Shown: piece after piece, positions 23,812 to 30,817 of the stretch
Numbering within the stretch: the first letter of the stretch is position 1
Layout: every line of letters begins with the position of its first letter
Assembly: GCF_042676985.1 (NCBI RefSeq)
Contig: NZ_JBHTIK010000011.1
Location: 1-64,000, forward strand
Direction of reading: 5' to 3'
Origin: Sphingosinicella xenopeptidilytica
GTDB lineage: Bacteria; Pseudomonadota; Alphaproteobacteria; Sphingomonadales; Sphingomonadaceae
DNA length: 64,000 nt
Position numbers and translations under genes: made by a program
The notes under the pieces: generated by a model
Seen by the model: only the letters and a program-made list of their open reading frames with translations
What the model was told of the DNA's origin: nothing
Databases searched by the model: none

Positions 23812-26484
23812 TTAGAACTTCGCGCTGAGACCCAGCGAGAAGGACCGGCCGATGTCGTAGGTGTTCCGATCGACACGCGTGCCGTTGTACTGCTGGAACT
23901 CCTCGTAATTCTCGCCCGTCAGGTTGCGTGCTTCGAACTTCACTTCGAGCTCCTTGCCCGCAACCGTAAAGCCCTGCCGCGCCACGAAATCGAGACGCAG
24001 GCCCGGCTCCTCGATGAAATCGATCGGCGTGCCCTGATACGAGAAGCGGTTCGAGATGCGGTTGCTGGCGTAGGTCAGCATCAGCGTCTGCTGGGAGAGA
24101 CCTTCGCTGTCCTCGAAACCGATCTGCACGTTGACGATATGATCGGACTGGCCGGTGAGCTTCGCACCGTCGTTGAAGACGAGCGAGGCCGCGATCGGCA
24201 CGCCCGCCGTATCGGTCGGGATCGTCGTGTCCCCGGCGCCCACCTTGATCTTCGATTTCGTGTACGTGTAGTTCGTCGCGATCAGCAGATCGCGCGTCTC
24301 GAAGAATTTGCCGGGCAGCCAATCGGACAGCGCGAAATACTTCTGCACCTCAAGCTCGGCACCGTAGAGCTGGGCTTCCGGCGCGTTCGCGAAGGTGGTG
24401 AAGAACGTCTGCCCCTGCTGCGTGGCGATCGCCTCGATCGGCTTGTCGATCTTCTTGTAGAAGCCGGCGAGCGACACGCGCTCGTTGCGACCCATATACC
24501 ATTCGTAGCGCGCCTCGAAGTTCAGGAGCTTGCTGTCGGTGAGGTACGCGTTGCCGATGAACGTGCGGTCCGATTCCGTATCGAAATACTGCTGCGGCGC
24601 CAGCTCGCGGAATTGCGGGCGGGCGATGGTTTTCGACGCGGCGATACGGAGCTGCATGTCCTCCGCGAAGTTCCACGTGATCGTTGCCGCGGGCAGGAAA
24701 TAATCGTTGGCAAGGTTCGTCGAGAGACCGGCGGCACCACCCGTGCCGAACAGATCGATGGCGTTCACGAATTGCTTCGCATCCTCGTAGCGCACGCCGA
24801 TGCTGGCGTTGAGGAATTCCATCAGCTCGATCTCGGCCTGCAGGTATCCGCCATGCACTTCGAGACCCGCATCGTATTTCGCGACGCCCGCCGCGCCGGA
24901 GCGGTCGGTGAGCACGATGTCGTAGGTGTAGATGTTGTAGTCGGAGAGCAGATAGTCGGGGCGCTGCTGCGCGACGGCGAGACCGAGGCTCGCTTCCGGA
25001 AGGAAGGCGAAATCGCGGCGCGTCGACGTACGTGTCGTGTCCGAATAGGCGTAGCCCGCGGTGAGCGTGATGCTGCGCTCGGTCGGCAGCTTCCAGCTGA
25101 CGTTCGCGGAGCCTGCCCACACATCTTCCGACAGATCGGAGAACGAAATCGTCGCGCTCTGGCCGCCGGTGCGCAGATCGTTGATGAAGTCGCCGACTTC
25201 CTCGTCGTAGCGATAGCTGAACGCCCGCTCGTACGGAGCCTCGCGCTGCGTGTTGGCGTAAGTGCCGCGCACGTCGAACGCAACGTCCTTGAACTTGAAT
25301 TCGCCGACGAACTGCGTGTCGATGAGCTGACGCTCGAACCAGTTCGTATAGCTCTTGTTCAGACGGTCGGAACCGACGTTGATCTCATCAACGCCGTCCT
25401 GAATGCGTGCTTCCTTGGAAGTGTCGCGGATGTAGAGATTGGTCCAGCGCAATTTGTGCTCGCCGAACTCGTAGCCGAGGCCGAGCAGGCCGTGCACGAC
25501 GATACGGTTTTCGGTGGAGAGGAACCGGAAGTTGCTGTCGGGCCGGATAACGTCCTCACCCTCGCTGTTCGCGGAGAGGCCGATCGTCTGCTGCTGCAGG
25601 CCCCCGCGCGTTTCCCAGCTATTGTCCCAGCCGAACGCTGCAATGATGCCGAAGCGGTCGCTGCCGATGTCGAAGCTGAGACCGCCGCTGATATCCACGG
25701 AGCCGTTCAGCGGGATGTCGTTGTTGCCCTGCACGACCGTTGTCGGTGCATTGAGCAGGCTCGCGGTGAGGCCTTTCATCGTATCGAGGCTGAAGTTCGG
25801 GCCGACGACCAGAAGGTTGCCGCTGTTCATCGCCGCCTTCAGGTTCGCCGGGACGTTGCGCGATCCGTCGTCGAAGCCGGTCCAGTCGGTATCGCTGCCG
25901 TAATAGGTGTAGCCGCGCTGGAAGGTCGTCTCGCTGTCGCCGCTGAGGCTGCCGCCGATCTTGAGGAAGCTTTCCTCCGGGATCGCCGCCGTCGTCAGGT
26001 TGATGACGCCGCCGCCGAATTCGCCGGGATAGTTCGCCGAATAGCTCTTCTGCACGACCGAGCTTGCGATCACGTCGGTCGGGAAGATGTCGAGCGGCAC
26101 GACGCGGCGCAGCGGCTCTGGCGAGGGCAGGGGCAGGCCGTTCAGCAGGGCGAGCGAATATCGTTCGCCGAGACCGCGCACGTAGACGAAACGCCCGCCG
26201 ACGAGGCTGAGACCGGTGACACGCTGCAGCGCGCCCGCGATGTCGCCTTCGCCGGTACGCGCGATTTCCGCTGCCGAAAGCACGCTTACGACTTCAGGCG
26301 TCGCGCGGATCGGCTCGGGAATGTAGCGGCCCTGCACGACGATCACTTCGTCGCTAGCGCTCACACCGGGCGCGGAAATATCGATCGATTCATCTGGCTG
26401 CGGCTGCGTTTCCTGCGCCAGTGCAGGCACGGATACGAGTGCGCTCGACAGCAGCAGGGCGGCGAGTGACGAGGGTTTGGTCAT
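23812..26484 (-). CDS. TonB-dependent outer-membrane receptor
   Basis: An 890-residue receptor. A signal peptide (about 1-24, cut near LAQ) is followed by a linker, the plug domain (VVQGRYIPEPIRATPEVVSV; RVTGLSLVGGRFVYVRGLGE; GEFGGGVINLTT) and a 22-strand-type barrel ending in phenylalanine (SLGLSAKF), as needed for BAM assembly. The ligand is unknown; phosphorylated compounds are a guess from the context. The gene is second in an operon with the preceding lipoprotein (82 bp gap), beside a type II secretion locus. The ATG at 26484 gives the signal peptide directly; longer in-frame reading upstream lacks one. Confidence 0.92.
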   Translation of the reverse strand: MTKPSSLAALLLSSALVSVPALAQETQPQPDESIDISAPGVSASDEVIVVQGRYIPEPIRATPEVVSVLSAAEIARTGEGDIAGALQRVTGLSLVGGRFVYVRGLGERYSLALLNGLPLPSPEPLRRVVPLDIFPTDVIASSVVQKSYSANYPGEFGGGVINLTTAAIPEESFLKIGGSLSGDSETTFQRGYTYYGSDTDWTGFDDGSRNVPANLKAAMNSGNLLVVGPNFSLDTMKGLTASLLNAPTTVVQGNNDIPLNGSVDISGGLSFDIGSDRFGIIAAFGWDNSWETRGGLQQQTIGLSANSEGEDVIRPDSNFRFLSTENRIVVHGLLGLGYEFGEHKLRWTNLYIRDTSKEARIQDGVDEINVGSDRLNKSYTNWFERQLIDTQFVGEFKFKDVAFDVRGTYANTQREAPYERAFSYRYDEEVGDFINDLRTGGQSATISFSDLSEDVWAGSANVSWKLPTERSITLTAGYAYSDTTRTSTRRDFAFLPEASLGLAVAQQRPDYLLSDYNIYTYDIVLTDRSGAAGVAKYDAGLEVHGGYLQAEIELMEFLNASIGVRYEDAKQFVNAIDLFGTGGAAGLSTNLANDYFLPAATITWNFAEDMQLRIAASKTIARPQFRELAPQQYFDTESDRTFIGNAYLTDSKLLNFEARYEWYMGRNERVSLAGFYKKIDKPIEAIATQQGQTFFTTFANAPEAQLYGAELEVQKYFALSDWLPGKFFETRDLLIATNYTYTKSKIKVGAGDTTIPTDTAGVPIAASLVFNDGAKLTGQSDHIVNVQIGFEDSEGLSQQTLMLTYASNRISNRFSYQGTPIDFIEEPGLRLDFVARQGFTVAGKELEVKFEARNLTGENYEEFQQYNGTRVDRNTYDIGRSFSLGLSAKF

Positions 26485-26566
26485 GCGGGGATTTCCCATC
26501 TTCCTGAACTGAAGGGGGGCGACGGCCGCCGATGCGCGCCGCCGCCCCGGATGCTTCACGGATGGA

Positions 26567-28105
26567 TCAGTTCGCCGGATTGACGGTGCACGAGGAACCG
26601 CTGCCGAGGCCGCAGGTCCAGCCCTGCCACCACGTGTCGGCACTGTTCTTCACGGCGCCGATGTAGTCCACGTTGCGGAAGAAGCTGTTGACCGTGGCAA
26701 GGTTGGAGACGGCGGTAACGGCTGTTTCGTTGGCCCCGTTGATGAACTTGGGTCCGTCGGCGAAGACGCTGGCCAGCGTCGAGGTGCCGGACGGCGTGTT
26801 GTTGTTGCCGGCCACTTCGAACAGCGCCTGAATCTGCGCCGCCGTGACGTTCGTGTCGTCGACGTAGGGCGCCGCGCAGGCGAAGAACACCGACTTGAAG
26901 ACAGGCGGGCCCTTCTCGTCGGTGCCGGCACCGGCAGCCTGGATGGTGGCTGCGCCGTCGATGTCGAGGCACTGCGACGAAGCGGGCGCTGAAACGACCC
27001 AGTTGGTGAGCTGGTAATCGCCGCCGCCGCGCAGCAGGATGGCCGGGCCGGCATTGGCCGCGACCGTGACGTTGGCGAAGTGCGTGTCCTGACGGACGGT
27101 TTCGTTGACCGACCCGTCACCCGTACCGGCTTCCCATACATAGTCGCCGCCGGCAGCGCCGACAGCGGTGCGCTGCGTGACGATCACGAACTGGTTGACG
27201 CCGCTGTAGCCGTTGTCGGTGTCGATCGAGTCGTCGTCGTTACCGGTGAGCACGAGATAGCGACCGTTCACCGTGCCGCCGAACCACTCGATGCCATCGT
27301 CCGAGCTGTTGTTGACCTGCACGTACTCGATTGTCGTGCCGCTACCGACACCCGCGAGCGTGATACCGTTCAGCTCGTTGCCGGCCGAAAGTGCGAAGCC
27401 CGAGTAGCGGAGCTGGAAGTATTTCAGGGTGCCGCTGCTGTCGTTCGCGACGCCGCCGCCATAGTAGGCGTTCGTAACACCTTCGACCGCGGCCTGGCAG
27501 CCCGCCGTTCCAGGCGTCGTGCCGCCTGCCGAGCAGGTGCCGATCGGCGCACGGCCGAGGATGACGAGACCGCCCCACTGGCCGATGCTCTCGGAGGTTG
27601 CAGTGCCCACGATGTTGGCGCGGCTGGTGAAGATCACCGGCTGGGTCGCGGTGCCTTCGGCGACGAGCCGCGAGCCGCGATTGACGACGAGCGCATCGGC
27701 ACCCGAAGAGCCGAACACGACGACGCCGGGGTCGACGGTGAGCGTTGCGGAGGTGCCGCCCGGCGCTGTTCCGTCGGAGCCGATGTCCACGCCGACCTGC
27801 ACGACGCCGGACAGCGAGTAGACGAGGCCGGCGATCTTCGGCAGCGCGAGGTTGCTGGTGATCGTGCCGGAGATCTGGCAATTCCGCAGATCAGCGACCG
27901 TGCCGACGTTGCTTGTGCCCGTGGGGCAGTCGGTGGGCGTCGGTGTCGGAGTTGGTGTCGGCGTGGGGGTCGGTGTAGGTGTCGGGGTGGGCGTGGGGGT
28001 CGGCGTCACAATGACGCCCTCACCGGGGGATGCAACGTCGTCCGCGCCGCAGGCGACGAGCGCAAGCGCGGAACCAAGCATCAGGAAACTGCGGAGATGT
28101 GACAT
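26567..28105 (-). CDS. Surface-type lipoprotein with (Thr-Pro)12 linker and repeat-rich beta domain
   Basis: A 512-residue lipoprotein. The signal peptide ends in the lipobox LVAC-G (Cys about 19). A short spacer is followed by an uninterrupted (TP)12T linker (bases 27932-28006). The body is glycine- and beta-rich with parallel-beta-helix character (ITSNLALPKIAGLVYSLSGV; GGLVILGRAP; DDGIEWFGGTVNGRYLVLTG; DDDSIDTDNGYSG). Aspartate clusters suggest calcium binding. Six cysteines are in the body. It is the first gene of the operon with the TonB receptor and lies next to type II secretion genes. It may be a secreted or surface ligand-binding partner of the receptor. ElpS of Caulobacter is a possible functional analogue, not a demonstrated homologue. 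Confidence 0.75.
   Translation of the reverse strand: MSHLRSFLMLGSALALVACGADDVASPGEGVIVTPTPTPTPTPTPTPTPTPTPTPTPTDCPTGTSNVGTVADLRNCQISGTITSNLALPKIAGLVYSLSGVVQVGVDIGSDGTAPGGTSATLTVDPGVVVFGSSGADALVVNRGSRLVAEGTATQPVIFTSRANIVGTATSESIGQWGGLVILGRAPIGTCSAGGTTPGTAGCQAAVEGVTNAYYGGGVANDSSGTLKYFQLRYSGFALSAGNELNGITLAGVGSGTTIEYVQVNNSSDDGIEWFGGTVNGRYLVLTGNDDDSIDTDNGYSGVNQFVIVTQRTAVGAAGGDYVWEAGTGDGSVNETVRQDTHFANVTVAANAGPAILLRGGGDYQLTNWVVSAPASSQCLDIDGAATIQAAGAGTDEKGPPVFKSVFFACAAPYVDDTNVTAAQIQALFEVAGNNNTPSGTSTLASVFADGPKFINGANETAVTAVSNLATVNSFFRNVDYIGAVKNSADTWWQGWTCGLGSGSSCTVNPAN
27932..28006 (-). repeat. Hexanucleotide-like tandem repeat encoding (TP)12T
   Basis: Twenty-five codons alternating Thr and Pro inside the lipoprotein gene. 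Codon choice varies (ACG, ACC, ACA, ACT; CCG, CCC, CCT, CCA), so the protein pattern is conserved more strictly than the DNA. Such linkers hold a domain away from the membrane anchor. Confidence 0.9.
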
Positions 28106-28263
28106 TGATGCACCCCTTTGTGGTGGTTGGCCGAAGGGCAGACACCACGACTCCGTGTGGCGGCTGCTGTCCCGAGCCGGACGCCTAGGGGTGATTCATG
28201 ATGGAAATATTACAAATTTCGCAATGTTTTGCGAACACGTATTGTGACAATTCAAATCATTAC

Positions 28264-28284
28264 TTTCACGATACTTTCGTGAAA
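28264..28284. promoter_or_regulatory. Palindromic operator candidate above the lipoprotein-TonB receptor operon
   Basis: TTTCACGA (28264-28271), TACTT, TCGTGAAA (28277-28284), a perfect 8-bp inverted repeat in an A+T-rich gap of about 200 bp. Overlapping it is a direct repeat of TACTTTC with 11-bp spacing (28261 and 28272). A second small palindrome, ATTGT-G-ACAAT, lies at 28241-28251. Only weak Pho-box-like matches were found here. Confidence 0.45.
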
Positions 28285-28309
28285 CTGAAACAATTCTGTC
28301 ACAATGCAG

Positions 28310-29086
28310 TTAGTCGGTGAAGTCGACCACCGCTTCGCGGGCCTGTCCGTCGCGCATGTAGCCGATCACGACGCGTTTCGACTGGGCAAGCTCGTCAGCG
28401 AGCTCCATCACCTTTTCCTCGTCGTGGAGGCCGCCGCCGTTGATCGTGCTGACGATATCGCCGTCCTTCAGGCCCGCGCGTGCGAAGAACGGCATCGTAG
28501 ACACCTTGCGCACGCGGAAGCCGAGCATCGCCTCGCCCTGCTCTTCGCGGACGAGGCCGAGCTGGAACGCCAGCGTCTGGCGGCGGCGATTGTCGCCGCT
28601 GAACGCCGCACGCGACAGCGTGGGGGCTTTCGGTGCGGTGCCGGGCTTCGTCTTCGGATCCGCTGTTACGAGCGTCGCCGCGGGCGCGGTGCCGTCGAAG
28701 GTGAGCAGCGGCACTTTCAGCCGTGTGTCGCCGCGCGCAAGGATGATGTGCCCGGGCGCAGCGCTTTCCAGCACGATGCCGGGCAGGAGCTGGCGGCCGA
28801 TCGACACGCGCTGCTGCGCATCGCTGCCGACCGAGACGATCGCAGCGTTCCCCAGCGTTCCGTACACGCGCACCTGCGCGACGTCCGCGGGAGTCAGCGT
28901 TGGCGCGGGCGGCGGCGTGGGTGGCGGCGGAGCCTGCACCACGGCGGGCATGGGCAGCGGCGCTGGCGGAGGCGACGCGGTTTCGGACCAGAACGCGAGG
29001 ATTGCCACAGCACTGGCGCCCGCCGCGAAAAGCAGCGCCAGCCGGACCGTCCCGGGGTTGAGCCTGTTGCCGATTGTGATAGCCAC
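28310..29086 (-). CDS. Second GspC-like protein (HR plus PDZ domains)
   Basis: With the GTG at 29086 this is a 258-residue bitopic protein. A transmembrane helix (VRLALLFAAGASAVAILAFW, about 14-33) is followed by a proline-rich linker. An HR-like domain follows (VYGTLGNAAIVSVGSDAQQR, then IGRQLLPGIVLESAAPGHII) and a C-terminal PDZ domain (GFRVRKVSTMPFFARAGLKD, GDIVSTINGGGL). This is the GspC architecture, yet a separate GspC is encoded at 30032. It is divergent from gspO, with a Pho-box match 25 bp above its start. It may be an alternative clamp selecting a different set of substrates. Confidence 0.78.
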   Translation of the reverse strand: MAITIGNRLNPGTVRLALLFAAGASAVAILAFWSETASPPPAPLPMPAVVQAPPPPTPPPAPTLTPADVAQVRVYGTLGNAAIVSVGSDAQQRVSIGRQLLPGIVLESAAPGHIILARGDTRLKVPLLTFDGTAPAATLVTADPKTKPGTAPKAPTLSRAAFSGDNRRRQTLAFQLGLVREEQGEAMLGFRVRKVSTMPFFARAGLKDGDIVSTINGGGLHDEEKVMELADELAQSKRVVIGYMRDGQAREAVVDFTD

Positions 29087-29110
29087 AGGAAAGCCGGTTA
29101 GGCCGGGTGC

Positions 29111-29128
29111 ATGACAGATTTGCGACAA
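29111..29128 (-). promoter_or_regulatory. Pho-box candidate above the second GspC-like gene
   Basis: Minus strand TTGTCGC-AAAT-CTGTCAT matches the E. coli Pho-box consensus (CTGTCAT-AWAW-CTGTMAY) at 15 of 18 positions, including a complete second half-site. A TAACCG -10-like element follows 10 bp later, the PhoB spacing. Read in this orientation it serves the GspC-like gene at 29086. Confidence 0.6.
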
Positions 29129-29147
29129 CGGAGAGGGGCGCGCGGTC

Positions 29148-29936
29148 TTGTCGGTGAGCGGAAACGTCGGATTGCTTCTGGCCTGCGGGTTTCTTGCCGG
29201 TGCCATCATCGGCAGCTTCCTCGCGCTCGTTGCCGAGCGCCTGCCGCAGGGGCGCCCGGTTGTCGGCGGACGCTCGCAGTGCGACGCGTGCGGGCGCACG
29301 CTTGGGCCGCTCGAGCTGATCCCCTTGTTTTCCGTCCTCGTGCTGCGCGGCCGATGCCGGGGCTGCGGCGCTGCGATTCCGGCGTTTACGTGGATCATGG
29401 AACTGCTTGCGGGCGTCGTCGGGCTGCTCGCCGCGCTGCTCGCGCGGACGCCCGTCGATCTCGTGTGGGCGGTGTTCGGGTGGCTGCTGCTGCTGCTCGC
29501 GGCGCTCGATCTCCGGCATTACTGGCTGCCGCAGCGGCTCACCGCGCTCCTCGCGCTGACGGGTGTCGCGGCTTTGTTCATCACGCGCGGTGACGTGGCG
29601 GCTTCGCTGATCGGCGGCGCGGCCGGGTTTCTCGGCCTTGAAGCAGTGCGCGTCGGCTACCGGCTGCTGAGGGGCCGCGAGGGGATCGGTGGCGGCGACC
29701 CCTTGCTGCTCGGCGGCATCGGGCTCTGGATGGGCTGGCAGGCGCTGCCGTTCGTGATGGTTGTCGCCTCGCTCGTCGGCTTTGCGCTCATTGCGCTCTG
29801 GAAGCTGCGCGGCGTGGAGGTCGGCGCGGCGACGCGGGTTCCGCTCGGCGCCTGTCTCGCAATTGCGGCGATCGGTGTCTGGGCGGCGGCGGCGCGTGTT
29901 CCCATCGTTCCGCTGGCGTTGCTATACGCCTCTTAA
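29148..29936 (+). CDS. gspO: Type II secretion prepilin peptidase GspO
   Basis: A 262-residue polytopic aspartic protease that cleaves and methylates the pseudopilins. The zinc-binding tetracysteine is visible (CDACGRTL and CRGCGAAI). The catalytic aspartates are in ALDLRHYWLP and GGGDPLLLGG. TTG at 29148 follows a GGAGAGGGG site by 9 bases; GTG 29154 is the alternative. It is the first gene of the plus-strand secretion cluster, 95 bp above gspC. Confidence 0.9.
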   Translation: MSVSGNVGLLLACGFLAGAIIGSFLALVAERLPQGRPVVGGRSQCDACGRTLGPLELIPLFSVLVLRGRCRGCGAAIPAFTWIMELLAGVVGLLAALLARTPVDLVWAVFGWLLLLLAALDLRHYWLPQRLTALLALTGVAALFITRGDVAASLIGGAAGFLGLEAVRVGYRLLRGREGIGGGDPLLLGGIGLWMGWQALPFVMVVASLVGFALIALWKLRGVEVGAATRVPLGACLAIAAIGVWAAAARVPIVPLALLYAS

Positions 29937-29968
29937 CAATGTCCCGATATGACACGCGATGGCGCTCG

Positions 29969-29986
29969 CCGTCATCAAACTGACAT
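29969..29986 (+). promoter_or_regulatory. Pho-box candidate above gspC-N
   Basis: CCGTCAT-CAAA-CTGACAT matches the Pho-box consensus at 15 of 18 positions, on the coding strand 45 bp above the gspC start. It is the only obvious promoter-type element in the gspO-gspC gap and would drive the whole gspC-N operon. Confidence 0.6.
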
Positions 29987-30031
29987 GCTAACTCCCTAGC
30001 GGGGCGATTTCGTGAAGGCGGGCCGGACGGA

Positions 30032-30817
30032 ATGGGGTTCACTGACAGGCAATGGCTGCAGCGATTGAACGCGCGCAGCCTCGTGGCGGCAGCGCAGATT
30101 CTGCTGGCGCTGCTGCTTGCCTTGGCCGTCGCGCGGCTCGTGTGGGCGCTGCTGGTGCCGATCGGTCCGGTGGGCGCGCCGCCCTCGCCGACGCTCTCCG
30201 CACGGTCCGATGCCGTGCTCGGCCGATTCGATCCGTTTTTCCAGATGCTTGACGGCGGCGGGCCTACCGTCGTCTCCGACCTCGCCATCGATCTCTACGG
30301 CACGCGCGTCGACAACGTCAGCGGGCGCGGATCGGCGATTATCGGCGTCGACGGCACGCAGCGTAGCTTCCTCGTCGGCGAGGAGATCATGCCCGGCGTC
30401 ACGCTGCACAGCGTCGCATTCGACAGCGTCACGGTGAGCCGGGGCGGGGCGCTCGAGCAGCTTTTCCTCGATCAGTCCGTACCCGCGCGCGCCGTTTCGC
30501 CGACACCTGCGCCTGTGACGGATACGCCGGCGGCGCAGGTTCCGCTGGAGCGCGTGTCACGGGAGATCACCGGCGAACTCGTGCGCCGCGGCGGCGGGGT
30601 GGAAGGCCTTGCGCTGAAACCCGTGGGAAGTGGCGGATTGTTTAACGAAATCGGCTTAAAGGCAGGAGACGTGCTGCTTGCGGCGAACGGCGTCCGAATC
30701 GATTCAGAGACGTCGGCCGGAAACATCGCGAACCTCATCGGCGACAACGACGTCGCGGTGCTGGAAATCAGGCGTGGGGCCGAGGTGCAGACTGTGACGT
30801 TCGAGATCGTTCGGTGA
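30032..30817 (+). CDS. gspC: Type II secretion protein GspC
   Basis: A 261-residue inner-membrane protein. It has a transmembrane helix (AAQILLALLLALAVARLVWA, about 21-40), an HR domain (DLYGTRVDNVSGRGSAIIGV, then LVGEEIMPGVTLHSVA) that binds the secretin, and a PDZ domain (LKPVGSGGLFNEIGLKAGDV, LLAANGVRI). GspC links the inner-membrane platform to GspD. It opens the gspC-N operon; its stop overlaps the gspD GTG. Confidence 0.9.
   Translation: MGFTDRQWLQRLNARSLVAAAQILLALLLALAVARLVWALLVPIGPVGAPPSPTLSARSDAVLGRFDPFFQMLDGGGPTVVSDLAIDLYGTRVDNVSGRGSAIIGVDGTQRSFLVGEEIMPGVTLHSVAFDSVTVSRGGALEQLFLDQSVPARAVSPTPAPVTDTPAAQVPLERVSREITGELVRRGGGVEGLALKPVGSGGLFNEIGLKAGDVLLAANGVRIDSETSAGNIANLIGDNDVAVLEIRRGAEVQTVTFEIVR

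Noticed and set aside
24139..26469. A 776-residue plus-strand frame opposite the TonB receptor gene
   Set aside because: The minus strand encodes a full receptor with signal peptide, plug and terminal Phe; the plus frame has no recognisable domain.
27900..28010. Short tandem repeat as a CRISPR or phase-variation tract
   Set aside because: It is a coding Thr-Pro linker with varied codons, not an identical-unit repeat array with spacers.
28289..28313. A Pho box at CTGTCACAATGCAGTTAG above the lipoprotein operon
   Set aside because: Only 11 of 18 positions match and it points away from the operon.
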